Below are positions 38,195-51,744 of a stretch of DNA of 64,000 nt, in pieces. The notes under the pieces are model-generated. The model was given only the letters and a program-made list of their open reading frames with translations. It was not told the DNA's origin and searched no databases. Made by a program: the position numbers and the translations under genes. Every line of letters starts with the position of its first letter. Within the stretch, counting starts at the first letter, position 1. This stretch comes from Serilophus lunatus. Its lineage: Eukaryota > Chordata > Aves > Passeriformes > Eurylaimidae. The stretch covers positions 652,212 through 716,211 of the forward strand of contig VXBA01005890.1 of assembly GCA_013399895.1 (NCBI GenBank), read 5' to 3'.

Positions 38195-38903
38195 ATATGA
38201 ATAACCTCATGCACCAGTACAGGCTGGGAGACGATCTGCTGGAAAGTGGCTCTGTAAAGGACCTGGAGGTCCTGGTGGACAGCAAGCTGTCCATGAGCCA
38301 GCAGTGTGCCCTTGGGGCCAAGAAGGCCATCCTGGAGTGCATTAGGAAGAGCACTGCCAGCAGGTCGAGGGAGCTGATCCTGTCCCTCAGTTCTAGTGAG
38401 GCTGCATCTGGAATAGTGTGTCCAGCTCTGTGCTCCTCAGTAAAAGAAAGATGTGCAGGTCCTGGAGTGGGTCCAGCAGAGGGCTGCAAAGATGATTAGG
38501 GGATTAGAGTAGTGTCTCATGAGGAAAGACTGAGAGAATTGGGCCTGTTCAGCCTCAAAAGGCAGCAACTGAGAGGAGACCTTATAAATGTCTGTTAATA
38601 TCTGAAGGAAGGATGTAAAGAGGATGGGATGAGGCTCTTCTCAGCAGCCCAACGATGGGCAGAAACTGATGCATGGGATATTCCACTTGAATATGAGGAA
38701 AAACTTCTTTGCTGGGTGGGAGTGGTTGACTGTGCACTGGAACAGATTGCCCAGAGAGGCTGTGGAGTCTCCCTCACTGGAGATATTCAAGAACTGTCTG
38801 GACGCAATTAATATGCAAAGTGCTCTAGGATGACCCTGCTCAAGCAGGGAAGTTGGACCAGGTGCCTTCCAACTTTACCCATTCTATCTTTCTGTGATTC
38901 TCT
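38195..38903 (+). mobile_element. CR1 LINE 3' fragment
   Basis: This is a longer CR1 piece that starts within the ORF2 end (AACCTCATGCACCAGTACAG, GTCCATGAGCCAGCAGTGTG, CCAGCAGAGGGCTGCAAAGA) and ends TCTTTCTGTGATTCT. It differs in sequence from the copy at 37.4 kb, so it is a separate insertion of another CR1 subfamily. Several frameshifts and stops break the ORF2 frame; no activity is expected. Confidence 0.93.
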
Positions 38904-41900
38904 GAGTGTCTACTCAGATAATATTGTCATCTGCACATGCCTGCAACCACTGTCAGCACCCTTTCCTTTCCATTATTACTTGCTATGTTACTTGATTCCT
39001 GTAATGCTGCTCCAGGCAGAAATCTCCCTAATCCATTTCAGGCAGGCAATGGGTACCAGCACCCTCTCCCATTGCTTGGTTGTGCTAGTTCCTGAGGATT
39101 ACAAACGAGGGCCATCTGTAGTTCCTACTATTTGTGGAGATGAAAAGGAGCTTAATTTAATGTATTTTGGCAGAGTAATAGGGAATCATCAATCATAGTG
39201 TGACATGTTAGTTCATATGCACCAATAGGCTCATGTTTGTAGCTCGACACATTAAGTGGATCTTTTTCTTTAAAGATGAGTCCATCACTTACAGATAGAC
39301 ATTCAGAGCTCTAGCATACAGGACACTTTTAAGAGATACTTGATAAAGAGCTTGAAAATGTGAGTAGTGACATGAAGCTAAACTCTGGCTCATTTTCATC
39401 AGATTCCCCATTAGTATGAGCCTCATAAAGTTGAAATTGGGGTCACTTGGACAGTTATTTCAGCTAAAACAGATAGAGTTGTGGTGGCTGCTCCTAAAGA
39501 AGCAACTTTTACTGTAAGTGACCACACTATCTCTGGGATAAATATATTTTTCCGTACTACATCATTTGGGACTGTGTAGTAATTGCTGGATCAATGCTGA
39601 TTTTTTTATTGGCAACCATGACATTTCCCTTTAAAAAATTCTATTCTGAGATAGTTCACAGCAGTGAAGAAAAAAAAGTCTTTTCCTTTCAAATGCCAGA
39701 ACCAAACAGTTTTTTAATTTATTACAAGAGCGTAAAAAATGAGAATGCTCTGAATTACTTTTTGCCCCATGTAACAAAATATTCTGCATGAAGAGGGATT
39801 ACTAGACCCCCTGAACTTCCCTTGTAAGTAGAACACAGCTGTGTGAACAATTCACAATGTATAATTTACTGGATGAAGTTCAGCACTTTTTTGACTTGTG
39901 AACTTCTAAGGAGCAGTTCAGGACTTCCTTGTTGTTGATTGCTATGCAAAATTGTCACTAATTCCTTGAGGAATTCCATCTTCAAATGGTGTCCTTTGAC
40001 ATTACACTTGTGTGGTTGTGCTTTGGGAGGACTCGGGAAAGCCACAAAATGGTTCATAAAAATGTATTCCCATGACTTAAATTCCAAATACATTTTGAGT
40101 CAAGTCAGCAACACACCTCAGTGAGGTGACTTCTGTCCCTCGAACTGACAACACATAAAATTACAGATTATTTCCCATTTTCTGCTATTGGATATGCAAT
40201 TTCTAAAGAAGCAAAATACTCAACATATGTAGAAACGGATTAGCTGAGGAGCAAAGTTGCTACTTGTTATCACTGCTTTTATTCGTGTTTATTAGCCTGC
40301 AAAGCAACCAGGTCTGGGGCCCCCATTCAGCAGATGCAAAGAGGCGGCAGAGGAAGTCCATTTCCCGAAGAGCTTATGGCTGCAACCAGGGCACAGGTGA
40401 GGAGGTGAGGAGGGAATGATAGCAGGAAACATCATGTTAGGCTTTTATGGTTTTGAAAGGTAGTAGCATAAAAGGGGGATAAGTTACAAAGGGAGAAAAA
40501 TGGAAAGAAGAAAGGGTGTATCAAACGCAGAGGCATGTGGTAAAAGGACCAGATGTGGAGAGAAGCTAAGGTAAAGAGGTCACAGTGAAAAGGAATGGAT
40601 AATTTCTCTTCCCAATTAAGCATCAACCATTACTTGCCAAAATCTAGCATGCAATGGGAGCTGCCTCTCTAAAAGTTGTTTTCATCTGGAGATCAGGAAA
40701 GGGAAAAACCACCAGCTCCCAGCACTGCCAGGAACAGGCAGGTGCTGCGGGAAGTGCCCCACAGCTTCGCTAATGCATCTCAGGCACGATTCAAAAAGCC
40801 TCGGCCTTCATTACTCTTGCAGTTTCTTGAGCAAGGCATGCTATTTGTACTGAATAGTGCCAAGTCCTGCAATGAGAAAAAGATGTAGATTAGCCCAGAG
40901 AATTCAAGCTCACTTTGGTTTAAAGCAAAAATGAAAGGAGCCACATTTGTGATTGAAACTCAGTCAGTTATCGATCACCTGGGAGCACATCCAGATTGGA
41001 GATTAGCTCTGCCCTGATGAAATATTCCCGGCCATCTTCCCCCACCCCTCCTTGGTGTTCATTCTTCATCATAACTTCATTTTTCAAATCTAAATATACT
41101 AAATATGTTCTTATGGTCCAATTTACATATGTTCTGTATTATTCTATTGAGAATAACATTGAGACTTGACTGGACATGGAAAAAATGCAGATGACTTCAA
41201 TGGATGGTACCAGTGACTTTTTTCCTCAGTGCATATGGAGGTAAAGGCTAGATTTAAACCACAACTGATTTTGATTAGCTGGCTGAAAAGCAATACAAGC
41301 ACTTATAGCCTTCCACATGCACAAATGTCAGCTAAGAAATCACTTTCTTTGAGGCAGACTCACAACACTGTGACTTTTGGACCCACCATAGGAGAATGAA
41401 GTTAATTTCTTTGTGGTTTTCTTCCAAAAGTCCTTTTGCAATGGGCATGTACTACAAAGCAGGCAACTGCTAACCTGCATCTGGTAGACCCAAGGGAGGT
41501 GATGCTGATGCTCTTTGAAGCTACCACAGGCAAATAACCCCAGTGAGGAACCTCACTGACTGGTTGAGTGACAGTGGTTGCAGTAATCACGTTCCTCTCA
41601 CCAGCATGCTGAGTCAGGACAAGGGGCACAGCAGGAATTAAAAAGACATAACTAGGTCCCTGTCCTCACATCTGCACTCAAGTGGAGCCCTGATAAGGGC
41701 TAAGGGTGGGTGGTGTGGGGTAGCCTATTGAGGGCCAGCATAGGAAAGCTAGCCAAAAAAGGAGGCTGTGAAAATGAATTGGAAAAGGAGATACATCTTT
41801 AACTGAAGGTCTGTTTTCAAGGCAAACTCAAACTATTTTAAATCAGCTTAATCACAGTACTTTTATGTGGAGCTTAATAAGACTTGCTACCAGATATGTA

Positions 41901-44094
41901 GCAAGAATACAAGTTCCTAGCTTTTTAAAAACATTGTTTTATTGTTTTTTCAGAAAATTTGGAAGCACTCTCTGAGATGGACTGAGATTTAGTAATGGAG
42001 TTACTGCTGCATGTTTGGGCCGTCATGGGGCTGAAATGTCAGAGATTAGGTGTGTCTGCTCCTTCTGCTCCTCTGTTGTGTCCTTGAAGCACAGTGTGAA
42101 CACTGTGGTAAAAAGCCGATGATTGTAAAAGGAGAAGGTTGTCTGCTCCATGAGACCAGGACCCTGCATGATATACTTTGCAGTTACTTTGCAATATATT
42201 TTTTTTAAAAGTGCCACTGTTTTGTCCTATCACCAGTCTTACAAGGCTATCCTTCATTTGCACTGCAGGAATTAATAAGATTAATGTGATTTAGCCTTCT
42301 GAGTAATGTTATGAAACTCACTTTCTGCTGCCCCCTTCCTCCTGCTCATCCTTATGTGTTTAGCTCTCCAGACAGGGCGGAGAAGGGTTACCATGCTCTA
42401 ACCTGAGGTTTGGCAGCTGAAGTTCCCACTTCCCAGCTTTTCTTTGTGAGAGCAAGTTTTTGCTGCTGGGCTGACACCCTCACCATTTGTGTTATGCCAG
42501 ATCCTGTACTAGCCTCAGGAGCTGCATCGTAAGGTAGGAGTGTCTGCTGCCTTTTTCAGATCATCAAGTCTGACCAGTTCTGCAATAAAAAAATACAGAA
42601 AATGAAGTAAGATTTACAGAAGTTAGTCTGCTGTATTTTGTCCCAGAACAGGTCTGAGGTACACAACAGAAAGACCATGCTTATGCTCCTGTGTCAAATA
42701 TTAGTCTTAATCCCTTCAGCTGAATTTTGAAGTGATACGATTTACCTGACATTTGCCACAAGCTAAGGACAGCTACCTGTAGTTCAGCTGATCTGTCTGA
42801 GTCACCTTCCTTCTGATATCAAAACTACAAAAGTCTTTCAGGCCAGTGGAATAAATTTGGTGCCTGATCCATTTTTGCCAGATAAGCTGTCACGAGTGAG
42901 ATAAGAATTTGTGAAGGAGAGACCAGAAATAAGAAAGGAAGGAGAATGACAAAAAGAGAAAGATGCCATAAGAAGGAAAGGAGACCTTACCAGAATCAGT
43001 AAGATATACTTAAGTCAAAGGAAAATTTTAGCACAAGCACAAAGGCTAGGTGCAAGCTTTCCTGCATGGACATGCCTTTGTCCCCTTCCCCAGGGCAGCT
43101 CTCCTTTTGTCTGTCCTCCATCTCTTGTCTGTGCAGGACAGTGGGAATGAAGCTTGCATCTGAAGAAAGGGGTGATTTATGAAAGATTACAGTGAAACCC
43201 ACCCACAACAAACATCAAACCCAGACCAGAGAGAAGCAGGGTATGGTAAGCGCCTTGTGCCAGGCTGCTGGGCTGCTCTGCCCTGGGGCTCTGCAAGCAA
43301 GGCTGGGCAGAGAAGGTCCTGGTTGTGGGCTGCCACCTCCCACCTCAGTGTGGTCTGCCCGCCCCTCAATATCCCAAATGCAGTCAGAGGTTACTGAATA
43401 TGACCTACAAATGCCCACCAAGAGCAAGAGGCAGACTATGGCACTGCATGGCGAATCTTTGACATTGACATAGATGCAGTTGCAGTCAGCAGTGTGCCCG
43501 TAGAGCCTTGTTCCGTCATGAAGCCAGGTCATGTGCAGCAGTACACTCACACTGGCAATGCTAATGCCATCAGATGGGCTAATTTCACACAACCTCCTTC
43601 CCAATTTACTCACACTTGAAGTAAAAGACTAGCTTGGGGGGCAGTCTGCAAAGCCTTATATGTACGTAAATACATCAAAGGTTTTAACTCAAACCACAAC
43701 ACATTCCAACAGATGCTCCCGGATGAAATCCATAGGGAAGTGCTGTAGGCTTGTATGGGTCTCAGTATTGCTTGCCTGCAGGAGGAACTGGACGTGAGTT
43801 TAATCCATGCAAATCTTAGGTTTCATCAGAAATACCTGTTATTATTTGGTTTCCATCTTTTGAAATATACGATCCAATTACACAAAGTTGTCAACTGTAA
43901 TGTGTTTCTTCATTCTCATCCTTGTCTTAGTATGCATCCCCTTTCTTGTCAGCAAAAACTGTGCTTAAAAATCCAGGGGAATAAGGGTCTCTAGGTGGGA
44001 GGAAGTTGATACTACTTGAAATTTATTTCTAATAATCTCTTTTTCTTAAGGGAAAAAAGAAGACAGTTTCCCCAAACACTGGGAAAAATCAGAC
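38904..44094. other. Intergenic DNA, no gene recognised
   Basis: About 5.2 kb of mostly AT-rich sequence. A possible old-repeat core (ATGACTTCAATGG...ACCAGTG) lies at 41190-41215, and an AGATCATCAAGTCTGACC segment near 42560 resembles a much-decayed minus-strand CR1 tail. Open frames are short and without motifs. Confidence 0.55.
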
Positions 44095-44470
44095 TTGTCA
44101 GTTTGATTTCACTGAAGGGGAAAGACTCTGAAACTCCTTTAAGGAATCAAATAGGGAACACTTGGAAAAGCAGAGCTTGATTAAAGACAGCTAACATCAA
44201 TTCAGGGAAAGGAGATCATGCCTAACTAATTTGTTGGAATTCTTTGAGGAAATTACTGCCCTGGTAAGGAAGGGGAAAGGATATTATAGACTCGGTTTTT
44301 CAGAAAGCATTTGACAACATTCTCCACTGTTGGTTAAAATGTCTAAGGTCTGAAGTCATGGAATAGAAGGACAATGAGCATATTGGACTGGAAACTGGCA
44401 AAAGAGAAGGAAAGAAAGGGTAACTATGAATGGGAGCCTTTCATTTTAAAGAGGGGGATGTAAGAGGGAT
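44095..44470 (+). mobile_element. Very old CR1 LINE internal fragment (reverse transcriptase region)
   Basis: At 44211-44255 one frame reads RSCLTNLLEFFEEI, matching the RSCLTNLIxF(Y/F) block upstream of the CR1 reverse transcriptase catalytic region. After a frameshift, 44298-44327 reads FQKAFDNILH, equivalent to the DFSKAFDxVxH block. The order and spacing fit CR1. Sequence decay with frameshifts and no 3' tail makes it an ancient fossil, older than the other CR1 copies here. Confidence 0.75.
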
Positions 44471-47400
44471 CAGAGAAGAAACTACATTTGCAGTTTGAAA
44501 ACAGGACTTTCCAAGGTTAATGAAGACACTCCTGAATCATGGGAAATATAATTAATAATGATGAACCATGCAGACAGATGAAGAAAGGAATGGGTTTTTT
44601 CACCACAGTGTCTTGGAGAGTAGATAGAAAGAGGAATGCTTTCCTGACTGCTCTGCTAAAACAGATCTGACACATCTTGACTGGTAATACTGCTTCAATT
44701 CCACAGACACAGAAAAAGACACAGAATTTCACACTAACATCTGAAACTAAAGATGGCCCACCTTTCCTTTCTTCATGTTGATGATTGCTTCCATGCACTT
44801 AAGTCTTCTCTTTTTGAGAATGATCTTACCACATGCAATTGCATGCAAATATTATTTCTTAGGGTCTTCTTGTAAGTCAACAATTTCACTTCAGATTAGT
44901 CTTATCTAATTAAATAGTACAGGAAAAATAGTTCTTCTTTTGAGCCTTTGCTCTGGGAAAAAGGTAACTGCCACTGCTTCACACTGACTTGTCTATAAAA
45001 TCTTGTATACTGAAGCATATATTGAAACATATTTTAACCAGTAGATGTGGTAAGCCTGTCCCACACAGTGTAAGTTAAATCATAGAAAGCTGTTGTCATT
45101 TCTGAACTAGAGTATGTGGTTAGTCTGGCCTTGAGGTGCTGGACCAGGGAGCAGTCTTCAGCCTGGTGTGTTCATGAAGCTGCCCCTGGGCCATCAGCAT
45201 TCATCAGCTGCAGGCATCCACGCTACACATCCCCTTTGCCCTTACAGCCAGCGATGTCTCAGGAGGGTCTTGCAGCCTTGACATCACTACAAGAGAGCAC
45301 CAGATGGGGGTAGCCCTACTCTGTGCCCTTCAGCTCTCGTTCTGTGCATGATGAACCACAAGCACTAAGGCTTGCAGAGCAGTCTCTGCTGCTAAGAGCA
45401 TACTCTAAGGTGGGCACATGGTCCCTGCTGTGTGTACAATCTTCTCCAAGGACGAAGAGAGGGAAGACTCCTATGTTTTAAACCACTGTGCAGTTCCCTG
45501 GGGATTCCCGCTAGGTTCCTTAAACTCTGCATTTCCACGTTTCCAGTGTGACTCACCCCTTCTTATTTTCTGCCCTCCAGAAAAGCAAGCTGATACTTGT
45601 GTTTAGCTGTCAAGTATGGTCCTTCGAGCCTGTTTTCCATGGACCATTTGAAAGCCATTCTTTTACATAATGCCACCATTGCTTCTAGGTTATTATGGGT
45701 AGGAGCACTTCACTCTCCTGATTACACTAGACTTGGACAGGAAGGAATAACTTAAGTGGTGTGATTACAAAACTGCTTCTGATGGCTTTCATGTACATGG
45801 AAGAAGGTGCCTTCTTCTATCAGTGAAAGCATTTAGTTGGAAACTTTGTCACACAGAGAGAATTTATTTCATTAATAGAACCTTACAAGCCTCCATTTTT
45901 CTACACAAATTGATTTAGTGTCTGCCCTTGGAACAAGCACTGTCTTTCTCTGTTTCCTCACTTTCCACTTTGAAGTACAAAAGGCACTAGTGAATTTTGC
46001 TTTGTTTTGTTTGGGTTTTTACATACTTAACTGACCAGAAGGAAATAGGATATGCAGCTGTGGCACTACACCAGGAAAATACATAAATTCAACAGCATGT
46101 CTTATTGCTTGTCTTCTTGGGTAGATCTTCTTCCTCCTGTCTGTGTATGTCTGGGGATATTTATATACCTCTAGAATGGAATTTGTCACCAAAAGAATTA
46201 TTTCCCTGCTCTTACCCTCCCTCCCTGGCTCCATTTCTCAATTGTTTGAAGCACTGAACAGCAGACTCTCAGTTCTCACTCTAATGGCTGTTGACAACAT
46301 TTAGTATATTTGTATTTTTTGCATTTGCTTATTTTCGGAAATAGTCCTTTCCTTCTTCCCTCTGATTGGAAGAATGATTAACTCCCATGAGCTTCAAGAT
46401 GGCCCTTCTGTCCTGCCCACAAAAGCAGATTTAATTGTCACTCATATCAGGAATAGCAGAAGACAGAGGTGTGACCCTTTTGGACACCAAAATACAGCTT
46501 TTTGTTGCAATACAGTGGATTTCTCAGTGTTGGTTCCCTTATAAGGCAAAAAGGTACATAATGTAGGAAACAAATGGCTACATCCAATTCAGTAGTATCA
46601 GAAAGTAGAAATAGAATACATATATTTTATGTTAATTGTGAAACTTTTGCTGCTAGGACAAAGGCTGGAGTAGAGAAATTCTGAACATTAGGCCCCTAAT
46701 CGTTGGAACATTATCTTGTCTCAGTCTTTCCTCTTATATTAATTTTCTTCTGATGACTTTTTGGCAACCTTTACAGCATTTTCTCCTCAGATGATACTGC
46801 AACTCCAAGCATCTTATGAGGAAGGGATGCAAACTAATAAGCAGTGAACAGGGCAAGACAAAATAAGAAAGAAGTAGTGATGAAAGAGATGGCAAGGCTG
46901 CTTTTGTAATGAGGGTGCCATCAGAAAGAAAAAATATTTTGGTCTGGGAGAGGCCACTTCTTGGCTCTCTGGAGAGCAGATAGCAAGAGGATGATCTACT
47001 TTGTCAGAGCCGTGGCCTTTGAAGGGGTTTGGTATGGTGAGGACCCGAGGGCAGTAGGTAAGAGCAGCTATCTTCATGGGCATTTAGGGGTAGCTGTTGA
47101 TTCAACTGAGAAACTCTTCAGCTCTGCTGACACATGCATAGGGCAGGATGTGGTGCTCTTCAGGTCTGACAGTAGACAGACAACTGACATTTAAACAGTA
47201 ATTGGGATAGGAGTCTGGGAGACAGACTTCATTTCTCCTGTCAGAGGTCATTGCTAAATGATTTCACAACTTTTAATTTCATAGCAGCAAGAAGTATTTA
47301 GTACAATACTCAAATATCTTTCATGCCACTAGAGTTTGTTTGTTTGTTGCTATCAGGTTACCTCTTCAGCAAAGGAGGTCCGTATCTCTTTTTTCAGGTT

Positions 47401-49486
47401 TCACTGTTTTCTGTTTTCTTTTTTGTATCAATCAAGAGAAAAATGTTGCAGTGACTTAAAGGAGATCACATAGGTAGATTTTGCTGGAGTGGGCAAGGTG
47501 AGTGCATCATGCTTGGTCAAGCAGGACAGTTCTTGGCACTGACAGAGTACCTCACATTATCCCAGCTCTTGTGGATATGACCATTCATTATTTTGCCTGT
47601 ATTCATAAACTTCTGTTAATGCTATCCAGGGAGCTTTGGATGCAACATAATATTAGATAGATACAGAGCACTCCCTTTTTCATTAGAGAATCTGAGAGCT
47701 CTTTGTTATGATTTCATAGAATTAAAGCTTCACAGTATTTCTGAATTATACCTGGAGGTTATATTTCCCACTAGCTGATGGAGCAGAAAGATGGATGTCC
47801 CTTCCTCATGCTAGGATTGGGATAATGGATCCAGTGAATTGGCAGCTGGGGCTTCAATAGGAGTCTCCTTGTTCTTGTGTCCACTGGCTTTCTGGTGGCA
47901 ACCGTCCCTGGGCAGCAGCTACTCTCTGATGTGCCCTGAGAGATGCAGAGCATACTTAAGAGGACCAGTCGAAGCCTAGAAAAGAGATCTGGAGAGAAAC
48001 AGGGAACAGTAACAAAATTTTGTGTATTTTGTGAGTTGTTTTAAATAAAGAATCCATTTTAACCCTACTGGCCTTTTGCCTGCTTGCTTCATTCAAAATA
48101 AAACACACTCTCCAAAAAAAGGTTTTACATAGCCCAGCCAAGTTTCTAGTAGAGTGAAGACCACAGACATCCATAATTCACAAGCAAAGCAGGGTGTGGA
48201 TATTTTGTGGGAACTGAATCCTTCATGAACAAATAATTTTCATTTGCTGATTTTGTTGTGTAAACAATACACTTTTACAATTCAGTGGAACAGAACTGTG
48301 AATTTAGCAAAGTCAAACTGTTGATTCATACGCTGGAAACAGATTAAATTAACCCAAAGTTCCAAGTTAAATAATAAAAGGAGGAGTATGTTGTTCTTCA
48401 ATGGTTACTTCACCAAGATTTAATTTCTGCTATGTATCTTTTTAGCTGTTGAACAATCCAAATGCTGTTCAGCTTGCAAAATACTTGCGCTTTTGATTAT
48501 TATGGATGCCACGGAAAGGTTTGAGTGTTTGAAGCCATTCAGAATGTTTACAGCTGAGAAATGACAGTAAGTAAATTGAAATGTCTGACCAATTTATGCT
48601 TGACAGAACGGTATTATGAAAAGAGCATAATGGATAGCCACTGGCTTTCCTCATGCCCGTGGTTTTTGATTCCACTTGCTAAAACCTTATCCCAAAAATA
48701 CACAAATGATACATAAAAATCTCTATCATCCAGAGAATATGACAGATCTTTTTATTGTATGTAACTGGTTCTCAACACGAGAACTAACTGCCAAGATAGT
48801 TGTCAAGGGTGCTGCATTTATACCTTCAAAGCTCTACATTTTGGATCCAGAAAACCATTTGAATATGAATTTTTTGCCCTAGCTCTGCTAGACACTTAAA
48901 TCTCAAATTATTTTTCCCAAAGCTTATATCCCAGCTTTCATCTAAACATAAAGATGGCAGGGTCTGTGACCGCTGAAATCCTGCCCTTCATGTCTATCCT
49001 CGTTGTTAGTGGACGCCTCTGAAATGTGTAGCCAAGGGAGAGGATGTTTCCCTGCTTCACAAGATGTGGAAGACCATATCCTGGTTGCAGTGACATGTCC
49101 TTGCAGAGGTCTCCCCACAGGTCCAGCCACAGGCTACACGACCTGGACACTCAATCACCTCAGCAATATAGGTACCATGCAGGTGACACAGTGAACTTAG
49201 GTGTTTGTCCCTCCATGCATCAAAAGCTGACATAGCTGAGAGGCAGCAGTCTTCTATTATGATTCAGAGTCAGAATACTTTCACATCCTGTTTTCTTAAT
49301 GAACATATCACTGCTGACACGAAATAAATAAAGAAGCAGCTGCATTTTATACTTCAGGGTATCATCTGTGCTTCTCCAAATAGAATCAGGTTATTCTACA
49401 GAGGCAATTGTATTAGGCATTTGAAAATACCCTTAAATTGCTCTAGATGTGTACCAAGTCCAAAGCCGGATCTGTCAGCACCAACC
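44471..49486. other. Intergenic DNA, no gene recognised
   Basis: About 5 kb without a recognisable exon, RNA gene or transposon. Open frames are below 100 aa. Nothing else is supported. Confidence 0.6.
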
Positions 49487-49494
49487 ATCTGGGG
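49487..49494. repeat. hAT target-site duplication, left copy
   Basis: ATCTGGGG directly precedes the left TIR and pairs with ATCTAGGG at 52178-52185 (7 of 8 identical). Eight base pairs is the standard hAT duplication length. Confidence 0.85.
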
Positions 49495-50058
49495 CAGGGG
49501 TCCTCAAACTACTGCCTGTGGGCCAGATACAGCCCCTCAGGGTCCTCAATCAGGCCCACCGGTATTTACAGAACCACCCGCCCCTGTCCTGCCTGGGGAG
49601 GGGGCCGGCACGGGGTCCCCTGGTCCCGACGCGGGCAGCAGCCCCGGGAGCGTGGCTGCGGGGGAACCTCGGCGGCCCTCCCTGTCCCAGGGGGTCCCTC
49701 CTGCGGGGGATCCCTGGGGGTGGCAGCAGCGGCCGCTCTGGGGCATCCCCAGAGTGTCCGCGGCCAGTGAGGTGATGGTGCCTCAAGGCCCCGAGCACGT
49801 GGTCCCCCTTCTTCCCAGGTCTTGGACTGCGTGGCGACTCCATCTATTCCCCTCGGCACCTTCTTTTTCTGTTTGTTTTTTTCTGAGGTTATCTTTGTGT
49901 TAAGTTTGGAGGTTTCCACTTAAGTTTGTTTCCTAGTAAAACCCCCGGGGCAAATAAACTGTTTTCCCTGATGTTAATTTTGTTCAGCCTTCCGTCATCA
50001 TTTTAGTGAGCCCTTGCATAGTGAAGTTGTGGTTCTAAACCACCACACCCTCCCTCCC

Positions 50059-50927
50059 NNNNNNNNNNNNNNNNNNNNNNNNNNNNNNNNNNNNNNNNNN
50101 NNNNNNNNNNNNNNNNNNNNNNNNNNNNNNNNNNNNNNNNNNNNNNNNNNNNNNNNNNNNNNNNNNNNNNNNNNNNNNNNNNNNNNNNNNNNNNNNNNNN
50201 NNNNNNNNNNNNNNNNNNNNNNNNNNNNNNNNNNNNNNNNNNNNNNNNNNNNNNNNNNNNNNNNNNNNNNNNNNNNNNNNNNNNNNNNNNNNNNNNNNNN
50301 NNNNNNNNNNNNNNNNNNNNNNNNNNNNNNNNNNNNNNNNNNNNNNNNNNNNNNNNNNNNNNNNNNNNNNNNNNNNNNNNNNNNNNNNNNNNNNNNNNNN
50401 NNNNNNNNNNNNNNNNNNNNNNNNNNNNNNNNNNNNNNNNNNNNNNNNNNNNNNNNNNNNNNNNNNNNNNNNNNNNNNNNNNNNNNNNNNNNNNNNNNNN
50501 NNNNNNNNNNNNNNNNNNNNNNNNNNNNNNNNNNNNNNNNNNNNNNNNNNNNNNNNNNNNNNNNNNNNNNNNNNNNNNNNNNNNNNNNNNNNNNNNNNNN
50601 NNNNNNNNNNNNNNNNNNNNNNNNNNNNNNNNNNNNNNNNNNNNNNNNNNNNNNNNNNNNNNNNNNNNNNNNNNNNNNNNNNNNNNNNNNNNNNNNNNNN
50701 NNNNNNNNNNNNNNNNNNNNNNNNNNNNNNNNNNNNNNNNNNNNNNNNNNNNNNNNNNNNNNNNNNNNNNNNNNNNNNNNNNNNNNNNNNNNNNNNNNNN
50801 NNNNNNNNNNNNNNNNNNNNNNNNNNNNNNNNNNNNNNNNNNNNNNNNNNNNNNNNNNNNNNNNNNNNNNNNNNNNNNNNNNNNNNNNNNNNNNNNNNNN
50901 NNNNNNNNNNNNNNNNNNNNNNNNNNN
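50059..50927. other. Assembly gap (869 N)
   Basis: Unknown bases lie inside the hAT element in its GC-rich part. Long apparent open frames across it (for example 49998-51452) are artefacts of the N run. Gap size may be an estimate. Confidence 0.99.
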
Positions 50928-51365
50928 TCTTCTGGGCCAAACTGTCTCTCCATTGGTCAGCAGGGCTGAGCCCCGCCTTGTTTCCAGCGTTTTCCCACCA
51001 AAAAACCACATGCTCAGGGCCCGAGCACCATCTTTGTTTTCATAGCCGCAGCATTTCAGGGACACCCCAGTGCCAGTACGGTGCCAGCGCTGACCCCCCC
51101 GCCGCTGTCTACAAGCAGCCGCCATGCTCACGTTCCCGGCTGTGGCTGCTTCGGGGCTGCCGCCCACCCCTGGGACCGAGGGGATGACCGTGCATCCCAG
51201 CGCCGCCCCGCTGCTGCCTGTGGGCACGCCAGGGCTCCCCTGTGACCGTGCCCCCAGGCCGCCGCCCGCCCCGGGACCGGGGGCCACTGCGCACCCCATG
51301 CGCCACGAGATGTCCCCGGGTCCGCGCACGCCACTGCCTCCCCGACCCTGGCCCCACGCTCCCGG

Positions 51366-51545
51366 GGGACAGCGGGCAGGAGTGAGGGCTATCCCAGTCC
51401 CTGTCTGGCCCGGGAAACAGCAGGGGATGGGAGCAGCCCACACCGACAACACCCCCCACCCCTGGCTCCGGGGAAAGCGGACAGGAGCAAGGGCTATCCC
51501 GGTCCCCGGATGGCCCAGGGAGAGCCCCAGGGGATGGCTGGGGTG
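51366..51545. repeat. Two-copy tandem repeat, period about 105 bp
   Basis: The segment from about 51366 (GGACAGCGGGCAGGAGTGAG) is repeated 105 bp later (AAGCGGACAGGAGCAAGGGC); GGGCTATCCC occurs at 51386 and 51491. The two copies are clearly similar but diverged. They lie in the GC-rich interior of the hAT element next to the assembly gap, which might hide further copies. Confidence 0.7.
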
Positions 51546-51744
51546 ACCCCCTCCTGCCTTTTCTGGGAGAGAGCTGCCTTGATCTCAGTTCCCCTCCCCC
51601 CTGCTTTCTTAAGGAAAACAGCATTTTACAGACAGGTGAGTGGGCTCTTCTTACACTCCCTTCCCCCCCCCAAAGCCCAAAGACCCCCTTCCAAGACCCA
51701 AAGTCCCCTTTGACTGCCCCCCAGAGATCCCAGTCCCCCTCAAA

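Noticed and set aside
49998..51452. 484-aa minus-strand open frame
   Set aside because: Most of its length is the N gap; the readable ends are GC-rich sequence in a transposon and show no domain.
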